Below, one piece after another: positions 35,870-49,973 of a stretch of DNA of 64,000 nt (position 1 is its first letter; each line of letters starts with the position of its first letter). The stretch lies in contig CP126203.1 in the NCBI GenBank assembly GCA_030272155.1, positions 1,054,001 through 1,118,000 on the forward strand, given 5' to 3'. Origin of the DNA: Tetradesmus obliquus. Lineage: Eukaryota; Chlorophyta; Chlorophyceae; Sphaeropleales; Scenedesmaceae. The notes under the pieces are model-generated. The model was not told where the DNA came from, searched no databases, and worked only from the letters and a program-made list of their open reading frames with translations. Made by a program: the position numbers and the translations under genes.

Positions 35870-36240
35870 GCTGTAGCTGGGTGGTTATGTCTCTGTTTTC
35901 AACTGTATGCCAGCATGGACAGCCACAGGCATGATAAGTTGATAGATTGTTATCTGATAATAATTGTCAGATGGTGTATTGGTGCATAGACTGGCCCAGA
36001 GTGAAAAGCGCGCGCGCGTGGCAAGGCAGTTCTGCCAGGGCAGCAGTGCTGTTGATGGGCAGTTCACATGCAGGCGAGTTGAGCCAATGTGCGTGAATGA
36101 TTGTACTTGTTACGGCTAAAATTAATTATTGTACGTGCTAACATGTGCTTCATGCAGCTCCAGCTACTGAACCACACGTTACTTGTCTCAACGGTTGCCC
36201 TACCAAGCAGGATGCTTTGATGTTGCTGCACTCTTGGCAT

Positions 36241-36245
36241 TGTAG
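36241..36245 (+). terminator. Candidate poly(A) signal changed from TGTAA to TGTAG (copy 9)
   Basis: A>G at 36245 is private to this unit and falls on the last base of the motif that is TGTAA in the other units. Confidence 0.35.
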
Positions 36246-36936
36246 TAACATCTATTCAAGTATTTAATTGAGCTGACGCACGGCAGGAGAAAGCTGTGTT
36301 TGAGTCAGGTAATCCGTGACGGGGAAGTGCTGCCGAATCAGCCACTCTCGATGCAGACAGCTGTCACGCTGCAAACTTATCCTCATACATAACAGCTGAT
36401 TCTTACATCTTACTGGGCCGAGAATTTTCTCCGGTGGGACGCCGGGCAGCCAGCCTGGTCACGGAGCCAGTGAGTCCAAGACACCTGTGCAGGCTATGCC
36501 AGCTCGATCGTGCTGCGGCAGCAACAGCAGACAATTCGGATTGCTTTTAAAACGTCTTTCAAGACAAGGCTGTGCTCTGAATGTGCTTTTGTGAATTTAG
36601 CAGCAGCACTGCATGACCACCAGGCTGCTGCTGCTGCTGTCTTGCCTGGCAAAGTGTGCATTCGAAAAACAGAGGCTACAGCAGGTGACAGCACCCTCCT
36701 CTGAGCTGCACTCTGCTGTCTGCTGCTGAATGTGCTGCTGGCCAGGCAGGTCCCAGCAATTGCAAACAACAGTAATGCAGGATTTGGGACAGCTGCACCA
36801 CCAGCAGCAGTTGCAGCAGGCCTGCTATAACATAAAAAGGTGGGCAGGCATTTCATCAACTTTGCCCAGAAACAGCAGCAGCAGGATTGCAATGCAGGCT
36901 GAGAACTGCTGCAGCAAAGGAAGATGTGCATTTTTG

Positions 36937-36947
36937 CCTTCTGAAGG
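36937..36947. other. Empty insert site, junction allele T (leader of copy 10)
   Basis: The site reads CCTTC-T-GAAGG. It is the last empty site; all six leaders to its right carry the insert. Confidence 0.9.
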
Positions 36948-37052
36948 CTGGTCAAACTCCAGGTTGCTGCAAACATTAGGTTGACCTGACATGTTATTTC
37001 TGTTTGCACTGCTAGCAGAAGCACAGCTGACTCCTGCATATGTTTTGAATCC

Positions 37053-39268
37053 ATGGCTGCAGGGTGGCTGTCCATGGTGCGCAAGCACCCTTTGGGATGG
37101 GAGAGCAACCGCAAGTCAACGGGCGCGCGGGTGGCGGCGGTGGTGGCGGTGCTCACGATGCTAGCCATCGCCGGCAGTCCAAAGGGTGCGGCAGGCTATT
37201 ACAGAGTACACTTTCCTAAGCATGCTGCTCAAATCAAACAGGACCTGAATTCCTTCTGCATGACCCACTACAAGAACTTCAAGCAGTATGGCACGGTGGC
37301 AACTCCCAAGCACAAGGGCAGACCCCCAAAAGTCCCAGATGACGTGGCATTAAAGGCCAGTGAAACATTCAAAGCTGGCAAGGTAGTCAAGGCCTACCCA
37401 AGTGCAGAAGCAAAGAAGAAAGTCGACGTGCATGTATGGTGGACATCAATCAAACTTGCTTGTCAGGAAAATGAGTACCTGGGTGGCCTATGCAGGAAGT
37501 ACAACATCAGGCCCAAGCAACTGCTGAAGCGCATGAAAGCTGTTGACCCCAACCTGGTGCGCAGAAGAATAGATGTGAAGATGGACCTGACAGACAAGCA
37601 GAAAGACAGGAGAAAGGCTGCAGCAGAGAGGCTCTACAAGATGTTCCAGGATGAGCCAGACTTGCTGAGCAGAATTTATTTTGTTGATGAGTGCAAACTC
37701 TGGATGTCCAACCTAGCAGGCGGCGCCATCAAGGTGTATTGCGATGCACATGATGCAAACGTACATGCTGTGCTACCATGCAAGTGGATGCGCAAGGGCC
37801 AGGACAACAAACCAGTCAAGCTACACTTTGTGTGCGCCGTCAACGCGGTGCACGGCGCTGTCTACTGCAAGTTCACCACCGGCACAACAGACAACATTGA
37901 CCACGTTGGCAACCCCAACACACCATACTATGTGAGTGTGTGCTGCTATTACTTAGATGCGCGCCATTGAAAGACATGCCAGCTGTTGCGTTCTGTGTAC
38001 ACACAACGTGGCAGTGCATCTCGCAGTGCCTCAGGGAAGGCGCGCTGCACACCGCGGCCTGCGCTGACCATAACAGCAGAGTAGCTTGGTGACAGCACAA
38101 TGACACCACCCCCAGCAGCAAGCTGGAAACCAGTCTCCAGGGAATCCTGCCAGTCACTTTCACATGTGCGCACCCGCAGCACACTGCCGCCTGCTGGCAG
38201 GAACTTGGCATACGCAGCAGCACAGAAGGCAACGTCGCGCTGCAACAGCTTCTCTGTGCTGTTGTCATACATACCAGTGTCATGGCATGTCCCATCTGCT
38301 TGAATCAGCACGCTGCGCTGCGCATGCAAGAAATCGACCCGGCCTCGCCACCACCCTACTGCCACTTGCGCGCACATGCTGTCACATATTCCCAACCTGT
38401 ACAGCTTGCGCATCAGCTGCTCCTCACTTGCAGGCATGTTGCGTGCGCCTGTGCCACCCACTTTAGGCATCAAACATGCACACTGCTTGCACTCCAGAGC
38501 TGCTTCAGTTGCGGCAGCGCGCGGCTCGCAGAACTTGAAGTGCTGCACACCTGGCAGGCAGCCCGTCATGGCCCAGTACAGTGGCCGCTTGCGTATCCCC
38601 AAGCTGATGATCCTGGGCCTGCTTTTACCATCTGCCTCAAGCCTGATGAATGGGCGTCCCTTTTCATCCACTTGCACATTTAGCTGCGCTGCTGCTAACA
38701 AGGCTTTCCGCTGCCAACCCGGCAAAACCTGCACCTGCAGTTGAAGAGGCAGAAGAAGAAGAAGAACGTGAAGGCCAAGAGCATGACACAGCTGGAGTTT
38801 GTCCACTGCATGAAGGAGCTTGCAGAGAAGGCTAACCAACAGCAGCGCGCGCGCGGCACTACGCCGCTGTACATCTTCGACAACCCCAGTGTTCATGTCG
38901 GGCAGGATGCCGCAGAGCTCCTAGCTGCAGTTGGCATCAGCCCAGAGCAGGTGCTGCAAATTGCACCCTACTCCCCAGACTTCAACCAGCCCATTGAGCA
39001 TGCATTCGGCAGCCTCAAGGCTAGCTTCCGCAACCATCTGTACAACACCTACCAGCTGACTGGTGCAGATGTATCACCGCGTGATCTGCAGCGGACGCTG
39101 CGTGACATATTCATGAACATCACACCTGCCTCTGTCATGGCTGATGCACTGAGGCTGCCAGATTTGTGGGATGTGGTGCGCAGCAGGCTGGACAGGGTGT
39201 TTGTATGCCGTGACAACAAGCAGCGCACGGGTACGGCTGGCAACTGGCCTAGGGATGATCAGCGCTGA
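37053..39268 (+). CDS. Tc1/mariner-like transposase, copy 10
   Basis: Exons are 37053-37931 and 38741-39268, with the intron at 37932-38740. Confidence 0.85.
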
Positions 39269-39456
39269 GCACGCTGCTGCTGCTGCTGCTGCAGGGCTTA
39301 GAATGTATATGGCTGCTGGCTGCACTCTAGACAGCTAGCAGCTGTCAGCAGGTCGTTGATTGACACTCCCTGCAAGCTCACCTTTCTGACAGCTCCTCTG
39401 CTGGTTGGGCTCCTGTGTGTGCGCACCGCACGGCGCCGGCGATGTGCTGGTGCCAT
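37949..39456 (-). CDS. Predicted DUF559/Vsr-like endonuclease, copy 10
   Basis: The first exon is 39456-39382, the intron 39381-38735 and the main exon 38734-37949. Confidence 0.55.
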
Positions 39457-40529
39457 GCTGTAGCTGGGTGGTTATGTCTCTGTTTTCAACTGTATGCCAG
39501 CATGGACAGCCACAGGCATGATAAGTTGATAGATTGTTATCTGATAATAATTGTCAGATGGTGTATTGGTGCATAGACTGGCCCAGAGTGAAAAGCGCGC
39601 GCGCGTGGCAAGGCAGTTCTGCCAGGGCAGCAGTGCTGTTGATGGGCAGTTCACATGCAGGCGAGTTGAGCCAATGTGCGTGAATGATTGTACTTGTTAC
39701 GGCTAAAATTAATTATTGTACGTGCTAACATGTGCTTCATGCAGCTCCAGCTACTGAACCACACGTTACTTGTCTCAACGGTTGCCCTACCAAGCAGGAT
39801 GCTTTGATGTTGCTGCACTCTTGGCATTGTAATAACATCTATTCAAGTATTTAATTGAGCTGACGCACGGCAGGAGAAAGCTGTGTTTGAGTCAGGTAAT
39901 CCGTGACGGGGAAGTGCTGCCGAATCAGCCACTCTCGATGCAGACAGCTGTCACGCTGCAAACTTATCCTCATACATAACAGCTGATTCTTACATCTTAC
40001 TGGGCCGAGAATTTTCTCCGGTGGGACGCCGGGCAGCCAGCCTGGTCACGGAGCCAGTGAGTCCAAGACACCTGTGCAGGCTATGCCAGCTCGATCGTGC
40101 TGCGGCAGCAACAGCAGACAATTCGGATTGCTTTTAAAACGTCTTTCAAGACAAGGCTGTGCTCTGAATGTGCTTTTGTGAATTTAGCAGCAGCACTGCA
40201 TGACCACCAGGCTGCTGCTGCTGCTGTCTTGCCTGGCAAAGTGTGCATTCGAAAAACAGAGGCTACAGCAGGTGACAGCACCCTCCTCTGAGCTGCACTC
40301 TGCTGTCTGCTGCTGAATGTGCTGCTGGCCAGGCAGGTCCCAGCAATTGCAAACAACAGTAATGCAGGATTTGGGACAGCTGCACCACCAGCAGCAGTTG
40401 CAGCAGGCCTGCTATAACATAAAAAGGTGGGCAGGCATTTCATCAACTTTGCCCAGAAACAGCAGCAGCAGGATTGCAATGCAGGCTGAGAACTGCTGCA
40501 GCAAAGGAAGATGTGCATTTTTGCCTTCA

Positions 40530-41248
40530 GTGGGGTAGGGTACGAACCTAGCATCCCAGATATGAGACAAAGCCACATAGCACACAAACAGAAAGCCATG
40601 CTGGCACAGCAACCTGCTGCTTGTGGTAGGTACAGCAAGGCACAGCTGCTGAACCTGCTGCCTTGGTTTGCTTGCATGTCAGCTGTCCTGCAGGCACCTC
40701 ACCTGCTTGCAGCGCCCGCTCCAAACTGCTAGTTTTTTTCAGCTCCAGAATTCAGCGTGATCACACAAGATGAATGTCTGCAGGAGAGTGTGTGGACTGG
40801 CAGCACTCAACCAACTGTGCTCAACCACCCTAGCTGCACACGCGCAGCAGCTGCCTGTAATGCTGAAACGTTGATCGGTGATAAGCAACAAGATTAGCAG
40901 CAGCAGCACAGCGCACAACGTACAGGGCCAGACAGCAGACCGCAACAACAGCGGCAGGGCACTTGGCACACCACAGCTGCAGAGCCCGATCAGCCAGCAG
41001 GTGCTGCCCAGAAGTAGAAACGGTTACATAAATACATATGTGCAGGCAGCAGCGCCCTATAGCAGCAGAAAGCAGCAGATAACAGACCCGCGAAAATTCA
41101 AAGAGTCGGGGCGCAGCAGGTGGTTTGCAAGCACTTTACTCAAGTTACACAGCACCCCATATAGTGGCTCAATTTGATTTAGATTCGTTGTTGAAAGTTG
41201 CATTTAATGAGTATGCTGCCTTTGCGCTACTTTCGTACCAGTGCCTAG
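40530..41248 (+). mobile_element. 719-bp TIR insert (leader of copy 11)
   Basis: Same insert as at 8953-9671. It is the first of six consecutive filled leaders. Confidence 0.8.
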
Positions 41249-41359
41249 TGAAGGCTGGTCAAACTCCAGGTTGCTGCAAACATTAGGTTGACCTGACATG
41301 TTATTTCTGTTTGCACTGCTAGCAGAAGCACAGCTGACTCCTGCATATGTTTTGAATCC

Positions 41360-43575
41360 ATGGCTGCAGGGTGGCTGTCCATGGTGCGCAAGCACCCTTT
41401 GGGATGGGAGAGCAACCGCAAGTCAACGGGCGCGCGGGTGGCGGCGGTGGTGGCGGTGCTCACGATGCTAGCCATCGCCGGCAGTCCAAAGGGTGCGGCA
41501 GGCTATTACAGAGTACACTTTCCTAAGCATGCTGCTCAAATCAAACAGGACCTGAATTCCTTCTGCATGACCCACTACAAGAACTTCAAGCAGTATGGCA
41601 CGGTGGCAACTCCCAAGCACAAGGGCAGACCCCCAAAAGTCCCAGATGACGTGGCATTAAAGGCCAGTGAAACATTCAAAGCTGGCAAGGTAGTCAAGGC
41701 CTACCCAAGTGCAGAAGCAAAGAAGAAAGTCGACGTGCATGTATGGTGGACATCAATCAAACTTGCTTGTCAGGAAAATGAGTACCTGGGTGGCCTATGC
41801 AGGAAGTACAACATCAGGCCCAAGCAACTGCTGAAGCGCATGAAAGCTGTTGACCCCAACCTGGTGCGCAGAAGAATAGATGTGAAGATGGACCTGACAG
41901 ACAAGCAGAAAGACAGGAGAAAGGCTGCAGCAGAGAGGCTCTACAAGATGTTCCAGGATGAGCCAGACTTGCTGAGCAGAATTTATTTTGTTGATGAGTG
42001 CAAACTCTGGATGTCCAACCTAGCAGGCGGCGCCATCAAGGTGTATTGCGATGCACATGATGCAAACGTACATGCTGTGCTACCATGCAAGTGGATGCGC
42101 AAGGGCCAGGACAACAAACCAGTCAAGCTACACTTTGTGTGCGCCGTCAACGCGGTGCACGGCGCTGTCTACTGCAAGTTCACCACCGGCACAACAGACA
42201 ACATTGACCACGTTGGCAACCCCAACACACCATACTATGTGAGTGTGTGCTGCTATTACTTAGATGCGCGCCATTGAAAGACATGCCAGCTGTTGCGTTC
42301 TGTGTACACACAACGTGGCAGTGCATCTCGCAGTGCCTCAGGGAAGGCGCGCTGCACACCGCGGCCTGCGCTGACCATAACAGCAGAGTAGCTTGGTGAC
42401 AGCACAATGACACCACCCCCAGCAGCAAGCTGGAAACCAGTCTCCAGGGAATCCTGCCAGTCACTTTCACATGTGCGCACCCGCAGCACACTGCCGCCTG
42501 CTGGCAGGAACTTGGCATACGCAGCAGCACAGAAGGCAACGTCGCGCTGCAACAGCTTCTCTGTGCTGTTGTCATACATACCAGTGTCATGGCATGTCCC
42601 ATCTGCTTGAATCAGCACGCTGCGCTGCGCATGCAAGAAATCGACCCGGCCTCGCCACCACCCTACTGCCACTTGCGCGCACATGCTGTCACATATTCCC
42701 AACCTGTACAGCTTGCGCATCAGCTGCTCCTCACTTGCAGGCATGTTGCGTGCGCCTGTGCCACCCACTTTAGGCATCAAACATGCACACTGCTTGCACT
42801 CCAGAGCTGCTTCAGTTGCGGCAGCGCGCGGCTCGCAGAACTTGAAGTGCTGCACACCTGGCAGGCAGCCCGTCATGGCCCAGTACAGTGGCCGCTTGCG
42901 TATCCCCAAGCTGATGATCCTGGGCCTGCTTTTACCATCTGCCTCAAGCCTGATGAATGGGCGTCCCTTTTCATCCACTTGCACATTTAGCTGCGCTGCT
43001 GCTAACAAGGCTTTCCGCTGCCAACCCGGCAAAACCTGCACCTGCAGTTGAAGAGGCAGAAGAAGAAGAAGAACGTGAAGGCCAAGAGCATGACACAGCT
43101 GGAGTTTGTCCACTGCATGAAGGAGCTTGCAGAGAAGGCTAACCAACAGCAGCGCGCGCGCGGCACTACGCCGCTGTACATCTTCGACAACCCCAGTGTT
43201 CATGTCGGGCAGGATGCCGCAGAGCTCCTAGCTGCAGTTGGCATCAGCCCAGAGCAGGTGCTGCAAATTGCACCCTACTCCCCAGACTTCAACCAGCCCA
43301 TTGAGCATGCATTCGGCAGCCTCAAGGCTAGCTTCCGCAACCATCTGTACAACACCTACCAGCTGACTGGTGCAGATGTATCACCGCGTGATCTGCAGCG
43401 GACGCTGCGTGACATATTCATGAACATCACACCTGCCTCTGTCATGGCTGATGCACTGAGGCTGCCAGATTTGTGGGATGTGGTGCGCAGCAGGCTGGAC
43501 AGGGTGTTTGTATGCCGTGACAACAAGCAGCGCACGGGTACGGCTGGCAACTGGCCTAGGGATGATCAGCGCTGA
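41360..43575 (+). CDS. Tc1/mariner-like transposase, copy 11
   Basis: Exons are 41360-42238 and 43048-43575, with the intron at 42239-43047. Confidence 0.85.
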
Positions 43576-43763
43576 GCACGCTGCTGCTGCTGCTGCTGCA
43601 GGGCTTAGAATGTATATGGCTGCTGGCTGCACTCTAGACAGCTAGCAGCTGTCAGCAGGTCGTTGATTGACACTCCCTGCAAGCTCACCTTTCTGACAGC
43701 TCCTCTGCTGGTTGGGCTCCTGTGTGTGCGCACCGCACGGCGCCGGCGATGTGCTGGTGCCAT
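42256..43763 (-). CDS. Predicted DUF559/Vsr-like endonuclease, copy 11
   Basis: The first exon is 43763-43689, the intron 43688-43042 and the main exon 43041-42256. Confidence 0.55.
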
Positions 43764-44836
43764 GCTGTAGCTGGGTGGTTATGTCTCTGTTTTCAACTGT
43801 ATGCCAGCATGGACAGCCACAGGCATGATAAGTTGATAGATTGTTATCTGATAATAATTGTCAGATGGTGTATTGGTGCATAGACTGGCCCAGAGTGAAA
43901 AGCGCGCGCGCGTGGCAAGGCAGTTCTGCCAGGGCAGCAGTGCTGTTGATGGGCAGTTCACATGCAGGCGAGTTGAGCCAATGTGCGTGAATGATTGTAC
44001 TTGTTACGGCTAAAATTAATTATTGTACGTGCTAACATGTGCTTCATGCAGCTCCAGCTACTGAACCACACGTTACTTGTCTCAACGGTTGCCCTACCAA
44101 GCAGGATGCTTTGATGTTGCTGCACTCTTGGCATTGTAATAACATCTATTCAAGTATTTAATTGAGCTGACGCACGGCAGGAGAAAGCTGTGTTTGAGTC
44201 AGGTAATCCGTGACGGGGAAGTGCTGCCGAATCAGCCACTCTCGATGCAGACAGCTGTCACGCTGCAAACTTATCCTCATACATAACAGCTGATTCTTAC
44301 ATCTTACTGGGCCGAGAATTTTCTCCGGTGGGACGCCGGGCAGCCAGCCTGGTCACGGAGCCAGTGAGTCCAAGACACCTGTGCAGGCTATGCCAGCTCG
44401 ATCGTGCTGCGGCAGCAACAGCAGACAATTCGGATTGCTTTTAAAACGTCTTTCAAGACAAGGCTGTGCTCTGAATGTGCTTTTGTGAATTTAGCAGCAG
44501 CACTGCATGACCACCAGGCTGCTGCTGCTGCTGTCTTGCCTGGCAAAGTGTGCATTCGAAAAACAGAGGCTACAGCAGGTGACAGCACCCTCCTCTGAGC
44601 TGCACTCTGCTGTCTGCTGCTGAATGTGCTGCTGGCCAGGCAGGTCCCAGCAATTGCAAACAACAGTAATGCAGGATTTGGGACAGCTGCACCACCAGCA
44701 GCAGTTGCAGCAGGCCTGCTATAACATAAAAAGGTGGGCAGGCATTTCATCAACTTTGCCCAGAAACAGCAGCAGCAGGATTGCAATGCAGGCTGAGAAC
44801 TGCTGCAGCAAAGGAAGATGTGCATTTTTGCCTTCA

Positions 44837-45555
44837 GTGGGGTAGGGTACGAACCTAGCATCCCAGATATGAGACAAAGCCACATAGCACACAAACAGAA
44901 AGCCATGCTGGCACAGCAACCTGCTGCTTGTGGTAGGTACAGCAAGGCACAGCTGCTGAACCTGCTGCCTTGGTTTGCTTGCATGTCAGCTGTCCTGCAG
45001 GCACCTCACCTGCTTGCAGCGCCCGCTCCAAACTGCTAGTTTTTTTCAGCTCCAGAATTCAGCGTGATCACACAAGATGAATGTCTGCAGGAGAGTGTGT
45101 GGACTGGCAGCACTCAACCAACTGTGCTCAACCACCCTAGCTGCACACGCGCAGCAGCTGCCTGTAATGCTGAAACGTTGATCGGTGATAAGCAACAAGA
45201 TTAGCAGCAGCAGCACAGCGCACAACGTACAGGGCCAGACAGCAGACCGCAACAACAGCGGCAGGGCACTTGGCACACCACAGCTGCAGAGCCCGATCAG
45301 CCAGCAGGTGCTGCCCAGAAGTAGAAACGGTTACATAAATACATATGTGCAGGCAGCAGCGCCCTATAGCAGCAGAAAGCAGCAGATAACAGACCCGCGA
45401 AAATTCAAAGAGTCGGGGCGCAGCAGGTGGTTTGCAAGCACTTTACTCAAGTTACACAGCACCCCATATAGTGGCTCAATTTGATTTAGATTCGTTGTTG
45501 AAAGTTGCATTTAATGAGTATGCTGCCTTTGCGCTACTTTCGTACCAGTGCCTAG
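44837..45555 (+). mobile_element. 719-bp TIR insert (leader of copy 12)
   Basis: Same insert, site and orientation as at 8953-9671. Confidence 0.8.
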
Positions 45556-45666
45556 TGAAGGCTGGTCAAACTCCAGGTTGCTGCAAACATTAGGTTGACC
45601 TGACATGTTATTTCTGTTTGCACTGCTAGCAGAAGCACAGCTGACTCCTGCATATGTTTTGAATCC

Positions 45667-47882
45667 ATGGCTGCAGGGTGGCTGTCCATGGTGCGCAAGC
45701 ACCCTTTGGGATGGGAGAGCAACCGCAAGTCAACGGGCGCGCGGGTGGCGGCGGTGGTGGCGGTGCTCACGATGCTAGCCATCGCCGGCAGTCCAAAGGG
45801 TGCGGCAGGCTATTACAGAGTACACTTTCCTAAGCATGCTGCTCAAATCAAACAGGACCTGAATTCCTTCTGCATGACCCACTACAAGAACTTCAAGCAG
45901 TATGGCACGGTGGCAACTCCCAAGCACAAGGGCAGACCCCCAAAAGTCCCAGATGACGTGGCATTAAAGGCCAGTGAAACATTCAAAGCTGGCAAGGTAG
46001 TCAAGGCCTACCCAAGTGCAGAAGCAAAGAAGAAAGTCGACGTGCATGTATGGTGGACATCAATCAAACTTGCTTGTCAGGAAAATGAGTACCTGGGTGG
46101 CCTATGCAGGAAGTACAACATCAGGCCCAAGCAACTGCTGAAGCGCATGAAAGCTGTTGACCCCAACCTGGTGCGCAGAAGAATAGATGTGAAGATGGAC
46201 CTGACAGACAAGCAGAAAGACAGGAGAAAGGCTGCAGCAGAGAGGCTCTACAAGATGTTCCAGGATGAGCCAGACTTGCTGAGCAGAATTTATTTTGTTG
46301 ATGAGTGCAAACTCTGGATGTCCAACCTAGCAGGCGGCGCCATCAAGGTGTATTGCGATGCACATGATGCAAACGTACATGCTGTGCTACCATGCAAGTG
46401 GATGCGCAAGGGCCAGGACAACAAACCAGTCAAGCTACACTTTGTGTGCGCCGTCAACGCGGTGCACGGCGCTGTCTACTGCAAGTTCACCACCGGCACA
46501 ACAGACAACATTGACCACGTTGGCAACCCCAACACACCATACTATGTGAGTGTGTGCTGCTATTACTTAGATGCGCGCCATTGAAAGACATGCCAGCTGT
46601 TGCGTTCTGTGTACACACAACGTGGCAGTGCATCTCGCAGTGCCTCAGGGAAGGCGCGCTGCACACCGCGGCCTGCGCTGACCATAACAGCAGAGTAGCT
46701 TGGTGACAGCACAATGACACCACCCCCAGCAGCAAGCTGGAAACCAGTCTCCAGGGAATCCTGCCAGTCACTTTCACATGTGCGCACCCGCAGCACACTG
46801 CCGCCTGCTGGCAGGAACTTGGCATACGCAGCAGCACAGAAGGCAACGTCGCGCTGCAACAGCTTCTCTGTGCTGTTGTCATACATACCAGTGTCATGGC
46901 ATGTCCCATCTGCTTGAATCAGCACGCTGCGCTGCGCATGCAAGAAATCGACCCGGCCTCGCCACCACCCTACTGCCACTTGCGCGCACATGCTGTCACA
47001 TATTCCCAACCTGTACAGCTTGCGCATCAGCTGCTCCTCACTTGCAGGCATGTTGCGTGCGCCTGTGCCACCCACTTTAGGCATCAAACATGCACACTGC
47101 TTGCACTCCAGAGCTGCTTCAGTTGCGGCAGCGCGCGGCTCGCAGAACTTGAAGTGCTGCACACCTGGCAGGCAGCCCGTCATGGCCCAGTACAGTGGCC
47201 GCTTGCGTATCCCCAAGCTGATGATCCTGGGCCTGCTTTTACCATCTGCCTCAAGCCTGATGAATGGGCGTCCCTTTTCATCCACTTGCACATTTAGCTG
47301 CGCTGCTGCTAACAAGGCTTTCCGCTGCCAACCCGGCAAAACCTGCACCTGCAGTTGAAGAGGCAGAAGAAGAAGAAGAACGTGAAGGCCAAGAGCATGA
47401 CACAGCTGGAGTTTGTCCACTGCATGAAGGAGCTTGCAGAGAAGGCTAACCAACAGCAGCGCGCGCGCGGCACTACGCCGCTGTACATCTTCGACAACCC
47501 CAGTGTTCATGTCGGGCAGGATGCCGCAGAGCTCCTAGCTGCAGTTGGCATCAGCCCAGAGCTTGTGCTGCAAATTGCACCCTACTCCCCAGACTTCAAC
47601 CAGCCCATTGAGCATGCATTCGGCAGCCTCAAGGCTAGCTTCCGCAACCATCTGTACAACACCTACCAGCTGACTGGTGCAGATGTATCACCGCGTGATC
47701 TGCAGCGGACGCTGCGTGACATATTCATGAACATCACACCTGCCTCTGTCATGGCTGATGCACTGAGGCTGCCAGATTTGTGGGATGTGGTGCGCAGCAG
47801 GCTGGACAGGGTGTTTGTATGCCGTGACAACAAGCAGCGCACGGGTACGGCTGGCAACTGGCCTAGGGATGATCAGCGCTGA
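45667..47882 (+). CDS. Tc1/mariner-like transposase, copy 12 (Gln363Leu variant)
   Basis: Exons are 45667-46545 and 47355-47882, with the intron at 46546-47354. Adjacent changes AG>TT at 47563-47564 turn CAG into CTT, giving Gln363Leu. The change lies between the second Asp and the Glu, 16 residues before the Glu. It is the only protein-level difference I saw among the transposase copies. Confidence 0.85.
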
Positions 47883-48070
47883 GCACGCTGCTGCTGCTGC
47901 TGCTGCAGGGCTTAGAATGTATATGGCTGCTGGCTGCACTCTAGACAGCTAGCAGCTGTCAGCAGGTCGTTGATTGACACTCCCTGCAAGCTCACCTTTC
48001 TGACAGCTCCTCTGCTGGTTGGGCTCCTGTGTGTGCGCACCGCACGGCGCCGGCGATGTGCTGGTGCCAT
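46563..48070 (-). CDS. Predicted DUF559/Vsr-like endonuclease, copy 12
   Basis: The first exon is 48070-47996, the intron 47995-47349 and the main exon 47348-46563. The double substitution at 47563-47564 falls in its predicted intron and does not touch the nuclease protein. Confidence 0.55.
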
Positions 48071-49143
48071 GCTGTAGCTGGGTGGTTATGTCTCTGTTTT
48101 CAACTGTATGCCAGCATGGACAGCCACAGGCATGATAAGTTGATAGATTGTTATCTGATAATAATTGTCAGATGGTGTATTGGTGCATAGACTGGCCCAG
48201 AGTGAAAAGCGCGCGCGCGTGGCAAGGCAGTTCTGCCAGGGCAGCAGTGCTGTTGATGGGCAGTTCACATGCAGGCGAGTTGAGCCAATGTGCGTGAATG
48301 ATTGTACTTGTTACGGCTAAAATTAATTATTGTACGTGCTAACATGTGCTTCATGCAGCTCCAGCTACTGAACCACACGTTACTTGTCTCAACGGTTGCC
48401 CTACCAAGCAGGATGCTTTGATGTTGCTGCACTCTTGGCATTGTAATAACATCTATTCAAGTATTTAATTGAGCTGACGCACGGCAGGAGAAAGCTGTGT
48501 TTGAGTCAGGTAATCCGTGACGGGGAAGTGCTGCCGAATCAGCCACTCTCGATGCAGACAGCTGTCACGCTGCAAACTTATCCTCATACATAACAGCTGA
48601 TTCTTACATCTTACTGGGCCGAGAATTTTCTCCGGTGGGACGCCGGGCAGCCAGCCTGGTCACGGAGCCAGTGAGTCCAAGACACCTGTGCAGGCTATGC
48701 CAGCTCGATCGTGCTGCGGCAGCAACAGCAGACAATTCGGATTGCTTTTAAAACGTCTTTCAAGACAAGGCTGTGCTCTGAATGTGCTTTTGTGAATTTA
48801 GCAGCAGCACTGCATGACCACCAGGCTGCTGCTGCTGCTGTCTTGCCTGGCAAAGTGTGCATTCGAAAAACAGAGGCTACAGCAGGTGACAGCACCCTCC
48901 TCTGAGCTGCACTCTGCTGTCTGCTGCTGAATGTGCTGCTGGCCAGGCAGGTCCCAGCAATTGCAAACAACAGTAATGCAGGATTTGGGACAGCTGCACC
49001 ACCAGCAGCAGTTGCAGCAGGCCTGCTATAACATAAAAAGGTGGGCAGGCATTTCATCAACTTTGCCCAGAAACAGCAGCAGCAGGATTGCAATGCAGGC
49101 TGAGAACTGCTGCAGCAAAGGAAGATGTGCATTTTTGCCTTCA

Positions 49144-49862
49144 GTGGGGTAGGGTACGAACCTAGCATCCCAGATATGAGACAAAGCCACATAGCACACA
49201 AACAGAAAGCCATGCTGGCACAGCAACCTGCTGCTTGTGGTAGGTACAGCAAGGCACAGCTGCTGAACCTGCTGCCTTGGTTTGCTTGCATGTCAGCTGT
49301 CCTGCAGGCACCTCACCTGCTTGCAGCGCCCGCTCCAAACTGCTAGTTTTTTTCAGCTCCAGAATTCAGCGTGATCACACAAGATGAATGTCTGCAGGAG
49401 AGTGTGTGGACTGGCAGCACTCAACCAACTGTGCTCAACCACCCTAGCTGCACACGCGCAGCAGCTGCCTGTAATGCTGAAACGTTGATCGGTGATAAGC
49501 AACAAGATTAGCAGCAGCAGCACAGCGCACAACGTACAGGGCCAGACAGCAGACCGCAACAACAGCGGCAGGGCACTTGGCACACCACAGCTGCAGAGCC
49601 CGATCAGCCAGCAGGTGCTGCCCAGAAGTAGAAACGGTTACATAAATACATATGTGCAGGCAGCAGCGCCCTATAGCAGCAGAAAGCAGCAGATAACAGA
49701 CCCGCGAAAATTCAAAGAGTCGGGGCGCAGCAGGTGGTTTGCAAGCACTTTACTCAAGTTACACAGCACCCCATATAGTGGCTCAATTTGATTTAGATTC
49801 GTTGTTGAAAGTTGCATTTAATGAGTATGCTGCCTTTGCGCTACTTTCGTACCAGTGCCTAG
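49144..49862 (+). mobile_element. 719-bp TIR insert (leader of copy 13)
   Basis: Same insert, site and orientation as at 8953-9671. Confidence 0.8.
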
Positions 49863-49973
49863 TGAAGGCTGGTCAAACTCCAGGTTGCTGCAAACATTAG
49901 GTTGACCTGACATGTTATTTCTGTTTGCACTGCTAGCAGAAGCACAGCTGACTCCTGCATATGTTTTGAATCC

